A stretch of DNA of 64,000 nt from CBDAQD01 sp965275905. GTDB taxonomy: Bacteria > Pseudomonadota > Alphaproteobacteria > Rhizobiales > JAJFHC01. Location of the stretch: NCBI GenBank assembly GCA_965275905.1, contig CBDHYJ010000076.1, positions 1 to 64,000 of the forward strand, read 5' to 3'. This document shows, one piece after another, positions 1 to 8,482 of the stretch (the stretch's first letter is position 1; each line of letters starts with the position of its first letter). The notes under the pieces are model-generated. The model searched no databases and was not told where the DNA came from. It saw only the letters and a list, made by a program, of their open reading frames with translations. Made by a program: the position numbers and the translations under genes.

Positions 1-928
1 CCAGGTAGGCCGGAACAATTGCCTCGATCGAATGCGGCTCGATCCCCAGTCCCGCAAGCGTCCGGCCATCCCGAGTTGCGGCGTCGCTGACCACGTTGTC
101 CGTCTCGAGCAGATTGACCTGGTCGACCGTCAGCAATGGCTTTGGCAGCAGTTGAAGAATGCGCGCTTCCATCCGGGCGAGACCGAACGGCAACGGCAAC
201 AGCAGCCGGCTGCGATGGGTTTCCGCCAGAATGTATTCGAGAAGTTCCTTGAAGCTGAGGGATTCCGGGCCTCCCAGTTCATAGACCTTGCCCGTTTCCG
301 CCACACCCTGGATCGACGAGACAACCGCGTCCGCGACATCGCCGACATAGACCGGCTGGAATTTCGTGTGGCCGCCGCCGATCAACGGCAGGGCCGGGAG
401 AAAGCGGGCCATCGCGGCAAAGCGGTTGAAGAAGTCATCCTCCGGGCCAAACACGATCGAAGGCCGCAAGATGACAGCGGACGGAAAGGCCTCGCGGACC
501 TGCGCCTCGCCGATGGCCTTGGACCGCGCATATTCGGAGTTCGAGTCGGCATCGGCACCGATCGCAGAGACATGCACCAGATGTTCCGCACCGGCCTCGG
601 CGGCCGCTTCGGCAACCGCGCCCGCGCCGAACGCGTGGACGGCATCGAAAGACTGCCGGCCTGTCGGATAGAGGATGCCGACCAGATTGACCACCGCGTG
701 GCTGCCTTCCGCCGCGGCCGCGACTGATTCCGGATAACGCAGATTGGCCTGAACGCCGTGTATCTGGCCGACGCTGCCGAGCGGCTGAAGGTGGCCCGCA
801 AGATCAGGCCGGCGCACCGCTGCCCTGACCCGGTATCCCGCCTGCGCAAGAGCACGCACCACATGGCGGCCAAGGAAACCGGACCCGCCAAACACCGTTA
901 CAAGCTTGTTGATTTCGTCGGTCGCCAC
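1..928 (-). CDS. NDUFA9-like NAD(P)-binding epimerase family protein (3' end cut off)
   Basis: About 309 codons lie in the window; the C-terminus runs off the left edge. The N-terminus reads KLVTVFGGSGFLGRHVVRAL, an atypical-SDR Rossmann motif (GGSGFLG). Further on come VVNLVGILY, HVSAIGAD and YARSKAIGE, which place this in the complex I NDUFA9-like group of extended SDRs common in alphaproteobacteria. These resemble the accessory subunit of mitochondrial complex I; in bacteria the role is not well defined, perhaps a quinone- or lipid-linked oxidoreductase. The start is a GTG preceded by a weak GGGGAA stretch; no in-frame ATG lies nearer. It is divergent from tRNA-Leu. Family membership is fairly sure, the exact function is not. 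Confidence 0.85.
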   Translation of the reverse strand, partial: MATDEINKLVTVFGGSGFLGRHVVRALAQAGYRVRAAVRRPDLAGHLQPLGSVGQIHGVQANLRYPESVAAAAEGSHAVVNLVGILYPTGRQSFDAVHAFGAGAVAEAAAEAGAEHLVHVSAIGADADSNSEYARSKAIGEAQVREAFPSAVILRPSIVFGPEDDFFNRFAAMARFLPALPLIGGGHTKFQPVYVGDVADAVVSSIQGVAETGKVYELGGPESLSFKELLEYILAETHRSRLLLPLPFGLARMEARILQLLPKPLLTVDQVNLLETDNVVSDAATRDGRTLAGLGIEPHSIEAIVPAYL

Positions 929-1108
929 CTTAATTCCCCGTCTCAACCTTGCCGCAGATTTTTCGCAGGCCGCCGGACCGGGCCTCTACTGGCATACGGA
1001 AAGAGAGTACTCCCGGATCCCAGTCCTGTGCACTGGCGTCTTCTTGGTCCATGAGATAAGCGTATTACATTATCGGGCAAAGGTCCGCAGGACATGTGCT
1101 CAATAGCG

Positions 1109-1137
1109 TTGACAACGGACCGGCGGCAGCCTTAAGT
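1109..1137 (+). promoter_or_regulatory. Sigma-70-type promoter of tRNA-Leu
   Basis: A perfect -35 box TTGACA (1109-1114), a 17-base spacer and a -10 box TTAAGT (1132-1137) put the start of transcription near 1144, just before the tRNA at 1152. Sequence match only. Confidence 0.6.
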
Positions 1138-1151
1138 GTGCGGCGCATAGA

Positions 1152-1238
1152 GCCCAGGTGGCGGAATTGGTAGACGCGCTAGCTTCAGGTGCTAGTGCCC
1201 GTATGGGCGTGGAAGTTCGAGTCTTCTCCTGGGCACCA
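1152..1238 (+). tRNA. tRNA-Leu (anticodon CAG)
   Basis: The acceptor arms GCCCAGG and CCTGGGC pair over 7 bp and the CCA end is encoded. The anticodon stem CTAGC/GCTAG encloses a 7-base loop with CAG at positions 34-36, which reads CUG leucine codons. A long variable arm (paired GCCC/GGGC) marks it as class II, as expected for leucine. The T arm contains GTTCGAGTC. Confidence 0.97.
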
Positions 1239-1504
1239 AATCCCACAAACAGATGCGACGGCATTGCCGGATGATCCGGCCGCTCCCGCGCGGGTGGCGG
1301 TCTTTGCCGCTGCACGCGCGAGGCCCGAAGGGGGCGCTTGAAAGCCCAAGGTCGCGCTGATAGAATTCGACGAGATGTTTTCGGGTGGCAATTCTTTGTC
1401 ATTTCAATTGGTTAGTAGAAATTAACTTTCTATCCTGTACTGTTCAGAAGATGACTTTTCCGGCAATTGCCGCTGCAGCGATTGCCCTGCACATGGTTTG
1501 ACCA

Positions 1505-2117
1505 ATGTCGATTACGCTGCACAAGCGCGACCTGCCAGACACGCCTTAATCTCGGACCGGTCGTCGCCATTGACACCGAGACGCTCGGCCTGAACCCTCA
1601 CCGCGACAAGCTGTGCCTTATCCAGCTGTCGTCCGGAGACGGCAACGCACACCTTGTGCAGATGGACCGTTCGAATTACGGCGCACCAAACCTGTGCCGC
1701 ATGCTGGGCGACGAATCGGTGCTCAAGCTCTTTCATTTTGCGCGCTTCGATGTCGCCGTCCTGTTTCACTACCTCAAGGTTTTGCCGTCCAACGTGTACT
1801 GCACGAAGATCGCGTCAAGGCTCACCAGGACCTACACGGACCGGCACGGATTGAAGGACCTTTGCCGCGAACTCCTGAGCATCGAGATGTCAAAGCAGCA
1901 ACAGAGTTCGGACTGGGGTGCCGAAGACCTTTCGAATGCGCAGATGGAGTATGCCGCTTCCGACGTGCTGTACCTTCACGACCTCAAGGCCAAACTTGAC
2001 AAGATGCTTGAGCGCGAGGGCAGGACCGGACTGGCCCAGGCCTGCTTTTCGTTTCTGCCGGCACGAGCGGCGCTTGACCTTGCCGGATGGGCAAATGAAG
2101 ATATTTTCGCGCACTGA
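1505..2117 (+). CDS. rnd: Ribonuclease D family 3'-5' exonuclease, with an N-terminal frameshift
   Basis: A short (about 204-residue) RNase D-like protein of the alphaproteobacterial type, without the C-terminal HRDC domains of E. coli RNase D. It belongs to the DEDD exonucleases: the Exo I motif is VVAIDTETLGL, Exo II lies around LFHFARFDVAVL, and Exo III around QMEYAASDVLYLHDL. RNase D trims the 3' ends of tRNA and other small RNAs. The expected family N-terminus MSITLHKRDLPD starts at ATG 1505, but the rest (RLNLGPVVAIDTE onward) is in the frame one base further on. One extra base near 1538-1545 would explain this. Without correction the frame could only start at a TTG at 1467 with an unrelated N-terminus. 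It is the first gene of the run toward lptCAB and rpoN. Confidence 0.85.
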
Positions 2118-2225
2118 CTGAAGTCCCATGCGCGAACAGATACCCGGCCGCGCGGCCTGCCGCGCACGCTGACCGGGTTTCATGAACAACAGGGTCGCCG
2201 AGCGGAGGCCGCCCCTGGAAAGCCA

Positions 2226-2922
2226 ATGACCGAGCAGAGAATAGAACCGCGCTTTTCCAATTCTCCCGGCCCCGGAGCGGGACACCGGCCACCGCTCAAT
2301 GCGGCACGGGCCGCCCGCCAGGCACGGCGGCACCGCGGATTCGCCATCGTGATGATGGTTTTGCTCGGGCGTTGCCAGCATGGCACTTGTCGGAATGTTC
2401 GTGGTCCGCTCAGGCATGCTGCCCGATACCGAACGAAAAGAACCGGTGGTTCAGCAACAGGCGGCGGTCTCGAAGAAGTCCGTGAAGCTTCTGAAACCGA
2501 AGATCACCGGGTTTGACAGGCGGGCGCAGAGCTACGTCGTGACCGCAACGTCCGCGAACCAGGACGAAGACGACCCCGCGGTTGTTTCCCTGGACAAGGT
2601 GATTGCGGACCTGCAGCTCAAGAAATCAGGCGACGTAGTCAAGATCACGGCCGACCGCGGACGATACAACAATGATGACGAAACGCTTCATCTGGAAGGC
2701 AACGTCCGCATCCGCAGCGCCAAGGGATATGCAGCGGACATGATGGTTGCCGAAATCTTCCTGAAGAAGGGCCGCGTGGTCTCGAACAAGCCGGTCACCG
2801 TAATTCTGCCTTCAGGCTATGTTCAGGCTAACGGCGTAGAGTTGTGGAATGACGGAGAGAACATCCGCTTTCTCAATCGCGCGCTTTTCGTCTTGAAACC
2901 GAAAAAGAAGGGGTCCGGGTGA
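2226..2922 (+). CDS. lptC: LPS export ABC transporter periplasmic protein LptC, frameshifted in its membrane helix
   Basis: LptC is the bitopic inner-membrane partner that takes LPS from LptB2FG and passes it to LptA. The N-terminal part (MTEQRIEPRF... to FAIVMMVLLG) is in one frame; VASMALVGMFVV and the whole periplasmic domain are in the next, with the join near 2370. Together they give a single continuous transmembrane helix, so the true gene most likely spans both. The periplasmic part (VVSLDKVIADLQLKKSGDVV, ITADRGRYNNDDETLHLEGN) is the Lpt beta-jellyroll domain. The fused product is about 231 residues, a normal length. The stop overlaps the lptA start (GTGA). Confidence 0.88.
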
Positions 2923-3464
2923 CCAGAGCAAGTTCAGGTGCTGCGGCGAGCCTCGCATTCGCCCTGGCCGTTACGGCACTGGCGACCGCGGCTCCGGGCC
3001 AGTCGCTGACCGGTGGTGCTTTCGGCAACCCGAAGTCCGATGCGGCGCGCGAGATTCGAATCGAATCGGACATAATGGAAGTCGAGCAAAAAGGTAAGCG
3101 CGCCATCTTCACGGGCAACGTCGACGCGCGACGCGGCACCGTGCGGCTGCGGACCAAGCGACTCGTTGCAAACTACCGTGAAGTCAAATCCGGCAAGAGC
3201 GCACGAACTGAAATCACCAAACTCGATGCGCGCGGCAGCGTGGTGGTGACGAGCAAAGATCAGAGAGCCACCGGAAACTGGGCAATAATGGATGTGCCGT
3301 CAGGCAAGGTCACGATGGGCGGGTCTGTGATCCTCACCCAGGGCAAAACCGTAATAAAAGGCGAAAAGCTGGAGCTCGATCTGAATTCCGGGCGCAGCCG
3401 CCTTATCGGCAGCGCCGCATCCGGGGGGCGCGTCAAGGGCGTGTTCGTCCCATCACGGAAATAG
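2919..3464 (+). CDS. lptA: Lipopolysaccharide transport periplasmic protein LptA
   Basis: A 181-residue periplasmic protein with an N-terminal signal peptide (hydrophobic LAFALAVTALATAAPG, likely cleaved near residue 27). The OstA/LptA domain includes IRIESDIMEVEQKGKRAIF and TGNVDARRGTVRLRTKRLVA, the beta-jellyroll repeats that form the LPS bridge across the periplasm. The GTG start overlaps the lptC stop by four bases, so the two are translationally coupled. lptB follows after 78 bases. The assignment is firm from sequence and context. Confidence 0.93.
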   Translation: MTRASSGAAASLAFALAVTALATAAPGQSLTGGAFGNPKSDAAREIRIESDIMEVEQKGKRAIFTGNVDARRGTVRLRTKRLVANYREVKSGKSARTEITKLDARGSVVVTSKDQRATGNWAIMDVPSGKVTMGGSVILTQGKTVIKGEKLELDLNSGRSRLIGSAASGGRVKGVFVPSRK

Positions 3465-3542
3465 ATTATAATCCACTGCGGGGTGTAGCAATTTCACCGA
3501 ATTTTAATCCAATCACGGCTCAATGGGAGGGTACGGAGCGAC

Positions 3543-4376
3543 TTGGGCAAGTTGTTTAGATTTCCCGGTTCTTTCGAAGGTCCGGAGTCTGAAGATACCG
3601 GCGCGCTAGACGTCGAGCAGGATCTTCAGTCGGAACTTCGTCCGATCGGACAGCCTGACGGTCTGACGGTCCGGTCGATCGGGAAGAGTTATAAACGCCG
3701 GCCTGTCGTTCGCGGGGTAAGTCTCTCCGTACGGCGTGGGGAGGCTATAGGTCTCTTGGGCCCAAACGGGGCCGGCAAGACAACGGTGTTCTACATGATC
3801 ACCGGCCTTGTCGCCGCCGACTACGGCGCCATTGAGCTTGACGGCATCGATCTCACGCACCTGCCAATGTATCGGCGGGCGAGGCTCGGCATCGGCTACC
3901 TTCCCCAGGAAGCGTCGATATTCCGCGGCCTCACAGTAGAGCAGAATATTCGCGCGGTTCTGGAGTTGTCAGAACCGGATCGCGAAGTGCGTGAGGGTTT
4001 GTTAGATGCGTTACTCGACGAGTTTGCAATCAGGCATATCAGGCGTACGCCGGCTATTGCACTCTCTGGTGGGGAGCGAAGAAGAGTCGAGATCGCACGG
4101 GCTTTGGCCACGCGACCTTCGTTCATGCTCCTTGACGAACCATTCGCCGGGATTGATCCGATTGCAATCGGTGATATCCGCGACCTGGTGCGACACCTTA
4201 CTGATCGAGGGATCGGGGTGCTTATTACGGATCACAACGTCCGAGAAACCCTCGAACTCATCGACCGCGCACTGATCATCCACGACGGTCAAGTGCTGAT
4301 GGAGGGCACGCCGGAGGAAATTGTAGGCAACGAAGACGTCCGCAGGCTATATCTTGGCGACAAGTTCAGTTTGTGA
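3543..4376 (+). CDS. lptB: LPS export ABC transporter ATP-binding protein LptB
   Basis: The cytoplasmic ATPase that powers LPS extraction by LptFG. Walker A is GPNGAGKTT, the signature motif LSGGERRRVEIARAL, Walker B FMLLDEPF, and the switch histidine lies in LITDHNVRETL. The C-terminal GTPEEIVGNEDVRRLYLG is typical of LptB. The product is 277 residues, about 35 longer than E. coli LptB because of an acidic N-terminal extension. The start is a TTG at 3543 with GGAG upstream; no ATG fits. Codon use is unlike the neighbours: 12 of 30 arginine codons are AGA, AGG or CGA, and TTA, CTA, GTA and ATA recur. lptF and lptG are not in the window. Confidence 0.95.
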   Translation: MGKLFRFPGSFEGPESEDTGALDVEQDLQSELRPIGQPDGLTVRSIGKSYKRRPVVRGVSLSVRRGEAIGLLGPNGAGKTTVFYMITGLVAADYGAIELDGIDLTHLPMYRRARLGIGYLPQEASIFRGLTVEQNIRAVLELSEPDREVREGLLDALLDEFAIRHIRRTPAIALSGGERRRVEIARALATRPSFMLLDEPFAGIDPIAIGDIRDLVRHLTDRGIGVLITDHNVRETLELIDRALIIHDGQVLMEGTPEEIVGNEDVRRLYLGDKFSL

Positions 4377-4436
4377 GTGCCCAAGATAGCGTAACGGCCC
4401 CGTCCATCGCGCACGAGGCCATCGGCCAGCCAGGAC

Positions 4437-6017
4437 GTGGGGCAATCAGAGCATGACAGTGTGAACCAAATGGTATTGGCGCCCCGACTTGAATTGCGCC
4501 AGGGCCAATCCCTGGTCATGACTCCGCAACTGCAGCAGGCGATCAAGCTTCTGCAGCTCTCCAACCTTGAATTGACGGCCTACGTCGAGGGCGAGCTCGA
4601 ACGCAACCCTCTGCTGGAGAACAATGAAGCGGAGGACGGCGTGCCGGCGCAGGAAGCGGCGGCAAGTGATCAGGCGGACGAGACCGGCTCCGATACGGGC
4701 GACGCCGACCTTCCCGATCACAGTCTCGATTTCAGCAACGATTCGGATGCGACGGAACCGCTTTCCCAGCTCGACGCCGATCTCGACACGATTTACCAGG
4801 GCGAAGGACAGGATACAGGGGCCGCGACGGCTCCCGCTCCGGGCGAAACGGACTCCGGATGGAGTACCCTGCGGCCAAGCCAGGGCACATCAGCCGGAGA
4901 GGCCTTTGATTTCGAATCCCAGTTGAGCCGCGAGCAGACACTGGGCGAACACCTGATCGAACAACTCAATATGACGGTCCTTGACCCCGCGCGCAGAATG
5001 ATCGGCGTTCATCTGATCGACATGATCGACGAAGCCGGATATCTGGCCGGAGACACGGCGCAACTGGCGGAACGCCTCGGAACCGACGAAACCGTCATTC
5101 TTGAAACGCTGAGTGAAATGCAGGGATTTGAGCCGTCGGGTGTGCTGGCGCGGTCGCTTGCAGAGTGTCTGTCAATCCAGCTTGCCGAGAAGGACCGGCT
5201 CGACCCCGCCATGCAGGCTCTGATCGACAATATCGACCTGCTCGCCAAGCGTGACATGTCGGCCCTCATGCGGCTTTGCAATGTCGACCGTGAAGACCTG
5301 GTCGACATGATCGAAGAGATTCGCGAACTCAATCCGAAGCCGGGAAACGCCTTCGGTCACGTCGTGGTCCAACCCGTGGTTCCGGACGTGTTTGTCCGCG
5401 AAGGCACCGATGGCGGATGGGTCGTCGAATTGAACAACGAAACCCTGCCGCGGGTGCTGGTGAACAATCACTATTATGCGAGCGTGAACAAAACTGCGCG
5501 CAGTGCCGACGACAAGGCTTATCTGTCGGAGTGTTTTGCGAACGCCAACTGGCTGGTCAAGAGCCTCGATCAGCGGGCAAAGACGATCCTGAAAGTGGCA
5601 AAGGAGATCGTTCGGCTGCAGGATGCGTTCCTGGCCTACGGTGTTCAGCATCTGAAGCCGCTCAACCTGAAAATCGTCGCCGACGCCATCTCGATGCATG
5701 AATCAACCGTCAGTCGCGTGACATCGAACAAGTACATGTCGACGCCGCGCGGCGTGTTCGAACTGAAATACTTCTTCACGTCGGCGATTGCATCGACGGA
5801 GGGCGGCGATGCCCATTCCGCCGAAGCGGTGCGCCACAGGATCAAGGAATTGATCGACGGAGAATCCGCAAAAGCAATTCTCTCGGACGACAAGATTGTC
5901 GAGCTGCTGCGAGGTTCAGGCATCGAAATTGCGCGCCGCACCGTTGCCAAATACAGGGAATCCATGCAGATTCCGTCGTCAGTGCAGCGCAGGCGGGAAA
6001 AAAACGCTTTCGCTTGA
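4437..6017 (+). CDS. rpoN: RNA polymerase sigma-54 factor
   Basis: Sigma-54 directs RNA polymerase to -24/-12 promoters and needs an enhancer-binding ATPase to start transcription. Region I is visible at LRQGQSLVMTPQLQQAIKLL, followed by an acidic linker (about residues 60-165), the core-binding region, a helix-turn-helix near MHESTVSRVTSNKYMSTPRG, and the RpoN box ARRTVAKYRE close to the C-terminus. The length of 526 is normal. The start is uncertain: GTG 4437, GTG 4461 and ATG 4470 are in frame, and the family N-terminus fits ATG 4470 best (MVLAPRLELRQ). The neighbours hpf and ptsN are the standard rpoN companions. Confidence 0.95.
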   Translation: MGQSEHDSVNQMVLAPRLELRQGQSLVMTPQLQQAIKLLQLSNLELTAYVEGELERNPLLENNEAEDGVPAQEAAASDQADETGSDTGDADLPDHSLDFSNDSDATEPLSQLDADLDTIYQGEGQDTGAATAPAPGETDSGWSTLRPSQGTSAGEAFDFESQLSREQTLGEHLIEQLNMTVLDPARRMIGVHLIDMIDEAGYLAGDTAQLAERLGTDETVILETLSEMQGFEPSGVLARSLAECLSIQLAEKDRLDPAMQALIDNIDLLAKRDMSALMRLCNVDREDLVDMIEEIRELNPKPGNAFGHVVVQPVVPDVFVREGTDGGWVVELNNETLPRVLVNNHYYASVNKTARSADDKAYLSECFANANWLVKSLDQRAKTILKVAKEIVRLQDAFLAYGVQHLKPLNLKIVADAISMHESTVSRVTSNKYMSTPRGVFELKYFFTSAIASTEGGDAHSAEAVRHRIKELIDGESAKAILSDDKIVELLRGSGIEIARRTVAKYRESMQIPSSVQRRREKNAFA

Positions 6018-6115
6018 TAACGACCGCCGGTTGCTGCAAGTATCGCGTGTATTACAAGGCCGATTCGCGATCCGGTTGTTGAGCGCCGATTGTTGCAAAC
6101 AACTCTTCGCGGCGG

Positions 6116-6144
6116 TTGACTTGGCACGTCAGTGGAACTAGGTT
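6116..6144 (+). promoter_or_regulatory. Sigma-70-type promoter upstream of hpf
   Basis: The -35 box TTGACT (6116-6121), a 17-base spacer and the -10 box TAGGTT (6139-6144) lie in the 275-base gap between rpoN and hpf. The predicted start near 6151 gives a leader of about 140 bases. The same -10 hexamer and spacing occur before trxA (24414-24442). I saw nothing else certain in the gap. Confidence 0.5.
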
Positions 6145-6292
6145 CCGGGCGCGCTGGAGCGGCGGGCAGGCAGAAGGCCGCCCGGCTTGCATATCAAGAT
6201 GCAGGCAAAGGCGGCTCTGGCAGTCCGTAATAGAAAGAAACTGAGCCTTCCGTCCCGGCCATTCGGGGGACAGGGCGGAGCTGGAAGCGGCA

Positions 6293-6871
6293 ATGCAAGT
6301 TCAAATCTCGGGCAAGGGCATCGATCTGGGTGACTCGCTGCGCGCGCATATATCCGACCGGCTGGAGCAGAGCCTCGGCAAATACTTCGATGGTACGGCC
6401 GAAGGCCATGTCACGCTCATGCGGGAAGGTGCCGAACTGCGTGTCGAATGTATCGTGCATCTGAGTTCCGGCATTACCCTGCGGTCAAAGGGCCAAGCCG
6501 TTGACGCTTATGCCAGCTTCGATCAGTCCGCCGAGAGGCTTGAGAAACGCTTGCGCCGCTACAAGCGGCGGCTGAAAGACTATCATGCCAAAAACAGCGA
6601 TTCGCTCGCTGGGCATCTTGCTCCCAGCTATGTCATAGCGGCCGGAAATGACGAAGAGCCGGAGCCGGAAGACCTTAACCCCGCCATCATCGCCGAAGAC
6701 ACCACCCAGATCAAAGAACTGTCGGTTGGCGAAGCGGTCATGCAGCTCGACGTCGCAGACGCCCCCTTTGTGTTTTTCCGTAATGCGGGACACGGTGGCC
6801 TTAATGTCGTCTACAGGCGCGATGATGGTAACTTTGGATGGATTGATCCGGGCGATTCGAAGCGCGACTGA
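6293..6871 (+). CDS. hpf: Long-form ribosome hibernation-promoting factor
   Basis: At 192 residues this is the long form of HPF, which dimerises 70S ribosomes into inactive 100S particles in starved or stationary cells. The N-terminal S30AE domain (about 1-100) starts MQVQISGKGIDLGDSLRAHI and contains VECIVHLSSGITLRSKG. The C-terminal dimerisation domain (about 130-190) contains LSVGEAVMQLDVADAPFVFF and ends NFGWIDP. A variable linker lies between. It sits between rpoN and ptsN, the usual arrangement, and probably has its own promoter at 6116-6144. Confidence 0.95.
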   Translation: MQVQISGKGIDLGDSLRAHISDRLEQSLGKYFDGTAEGHVTLMREGAELRVECIVHLSSGITLRSKGQAVDAYASFDQSAERLEKRLRRYKRRLKDYHAKNSDSLAGHLAPSYVIAAGNDEEPEPEDLNPAIIAEDTTQIKELSVGEAVMQLDVADAPFVFFRNAGHGGLNVVYRRDDGNFGWIDPGDSKRD

Positions 6872-6921
6872 CGGCAGCCTTTTCCGGCATTGCCGTTCCG
6901 TGCGCAATAAGGGTGAGTGGA

Positions 6922-7386
6922 ATGCAGCTATCTGATTTGGTCAGCACCGATGGTGTCGTAGCGACGCTGAAAGCGGGCAGCAAGAAACAGGTCTTGCAGG
7001 AATTGTCCGACGTGGCGGCCGATCTTACGGGGGTAGCGTCGCGAGAAATATTCGAGACGTTGCTGCAGCGCGAGCGTCTGGGCTCGACAGGCGTGGGCCA
7101 GGGGATCGCCATTCCGCATGGCAAGATTGCCGGCCTTGACCGCCTTTATGGTGTATTTGCCCGACTGGAAACACCAATCGACTTCGACTCCATGGATGAC
7201 CAGCCTGTCGATCTTGTTTTCCTGCTCCTGGCGCCGGAACTGGCTGGCGCGGATCATCTCAAGGCCCTTGCCCGCGTCTCCCGATTGTTGCGTGACCCGT
7301 CTGTTGTCGCCAAACTCAGGGCATCAAAGGAAACGTCGGTGCTTTATTCCATACTGACCGAACCTGCCGCATCTCACGCCGCCTGA
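6922..7386 (+). CDS. ptsN: PTS IIA-like nitrogen regulatory protein
   Basis: EIIA-Ntr is the output protein of the nitrogen PTS, a regulatory phosphorelay that adjusts potassium transport, carbon and nitrogen metabolism. The phosphorylated histidine is in GQGIAIPHGK; other family motifs are LLQRERLGSTGVG and VDLVFLLLAP. The start at ATG 6922 (MQLSDLV) is preferred over GTG 6913 because AGGGTGAG forms a ribosome binding site just before it and the family N-terminus begins there. Its phosphate donors EI-Ntr and NPr are not encoded nearby; an HPr is at 42.8 kb. Confidence 0.94.
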   Translation: MQLSDLVSTDGVVATLKAGSKKQVLQELSDVAADLTGVASREIFETLLQRERLGSTGVGQGIAIPHGKIAGLDRLYGVFARLETPIDFDSMDDQPVDLVFLLLAPELAGADHLKALARVSRLLRDPSVVAKLRASKETSVLYSILTEPAASHAA

Positions 7387-7439
7387 TACCTGAACCCCGA
7401 CAGAGACGAAAGCCGCTGCGGTCCCAGTATCGTCAGCGA

Positions 7440-7700
7440 TCAGTGCACGGGCATCGCGTGCAGATCGTTCTCCCAAACGCTTGCCAATGCCGATTCCTGG
7501 CTGTCCGTGATTGCCATGCACGTGCCATCAGCCGCATAGACACCGAACAGACGGATATCCACGGGCAGGTTCTCAGGCAGGTCATCAACTATTTCCTGTG
7601 CCTGCTCGGCCGTGATTTCGCGAACATAGGCAATCTCGCCGCCGCCCAACAGGGCGAACTCCTCAGCGTTCATCCGCGGTTTGTTTGACATTGCATTCAT
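7440..7700 (-). CDS. DUF1150 family protein
   Basis: An 86-residue acidic cytoplasmic protein of the DUF1150 family, seen in alphaproteobacteria next to a small heat-shock gene. Family features are NAEEFALLGGGEIAYVREI and the C-terminal half VYAADGTCMAITDSQESAL. The function is unknown. It lies 77 bases downstream of the hsp20 gene in the same direction, so it is likely co-transcribed from the sigma-32-type promoter and may serve in the stress response, but that is inferred from context. An in-frame ATG at 7691 is an alternative start. Confidence 0.85.
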   Translation of the reverse strand: MNAMSNKPRMNAEEFALLGGGEIAYVREITAEQAQEIVDDLPENLPVDIRLFGVYAADGTCMAITDSQESALASVWENDLHAMPVH

Positions 7701-7777
7701 GATTCCACTGCTCCCGTGCCTGTCGCGGCAGCCGCACCGACGCCGCTGGGCACTTTTCCGCCAAAACTATTGAAAAA

Positions 7778-8209
7778 TCAGTCGTTCGACGCCTTGATGT
7801 CGATCTTGCGAACGATGTGTTCCGGTTCAGGACGCTCAAGACGGATGGACAAGAGCCCATTGCTGAGTTCAGCGTCTTTCACCTCGATCCCGTCAGCCAG
7901 CACAAAGGCCCTTTGAAACTGGCGCGCGGCGATGCCACGGTGAAGGAAGGCTCGCTCTGCGTCGTCGCTCTGTCGGCCACGGATAACAAGCTGATTTTCC
8001 TCGACAGTGATGTCGAGATCTTCCCGGTCGAAGCCGGCAACGGCCAAGGTAATCTGGAGCGTTTCTCCAGAGCCGTTCTGAGCCGGCATCCGTTCGATAT
8101 TGTATGGAGGATATCCGTCTCCAGCAGATTTCGACGCACGGTCCAGTAACCGTTCCAATTCGTCGAAGCCCAGGAGAAACGGACTGTTAAACAGTGAAAC
8201 TCGAGACAT
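7778..8209 (-). CDS. Hsp20 / IbpA-type small heat-shock protein
   Basis: A 143-residue ATP-independent holdase that binds unfolding proteins. The alpha-crystallin domain (about residues 35-125) contains ITLAVAGFDREDLDITVEEN, LVIRGRQ and FLHRGIAARQFQRAF. The N-terminus MSRVSLFNSPFLLGFDELER is the usual IbpA-type start and YPPYNIER precedes the core domain. The C-terminal tail is short and lacks a clear IXI motif. It is preceded by a strong sigma-32-type promoter and followed by DUF1150. Confidence 0.93.
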   Translation of the reverse strand: MSRVSLFNSPFLLGFDELERLLDRASKSAGDGYPPYNIERMPAQNGSGETLQITLAVAGFDREDLDITVEENQLVIRGRQSDDAERAFLHRGIAARQFQRAFVLADGIEVKDAELSNGLLSIRLERPEPEHIVRKIDIKASND

Positions 8210-8279
8210 CGATAAGCCCTTGTTCTAAGCGGCAATAATGCCGATCGGCCCTCGGTGGCACCGGTCGGATACTTCTGAG

Positions 8280-8308
8280 ATATGGTGCGGAGAAGCGCCA
8301 AATTCAAG
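8280..8308 (-). promoter_or_regulatory. Sigma-32 (RpoH) type heat-shock promoter of hsp20
   Basis: On the minus strand the -35 box CTTGAA (8303-8308), a 15-base spacer and the -10 box CACCATAT (8280-8287) closely match the RpoH consensus CTTGAA-N13-17-CCCCATNT. Transcription would begin near 8272, about 60 bases before the hsp20 start. It fits the gene it precedes. Confidence 0.65.
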
Positions 8309-8482
8309 CGCGCCGCGCACCGACAGCCTCCCTGCGCCGGTCTGCCGGGTCTCTAAAGGCAACGTGGAAATCAGGCAGGAAAATCCGCACCAGCGTGAAC
8401 CTTTTTCCGTTTCACCGCAACTAACCGGATGAGCAAGCCGTTACGGACATGTCGTCCAATGCAGGAAGAACGGAGATTCACG

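Noticed and set aside
2361..2380. Programmed ribosomal frameshift in lptC
   Set aside because: No clear slippery heptamer or following structure, and the same kind of indel appears in two unrelated genes.
8210..8279. ROSE-type RNA thermometer before hsp20
   Set aside because: Short GC palindromes are present, but not the conserved anti-ribosome-binding-site hairpin with a U-U-G-C-U element.
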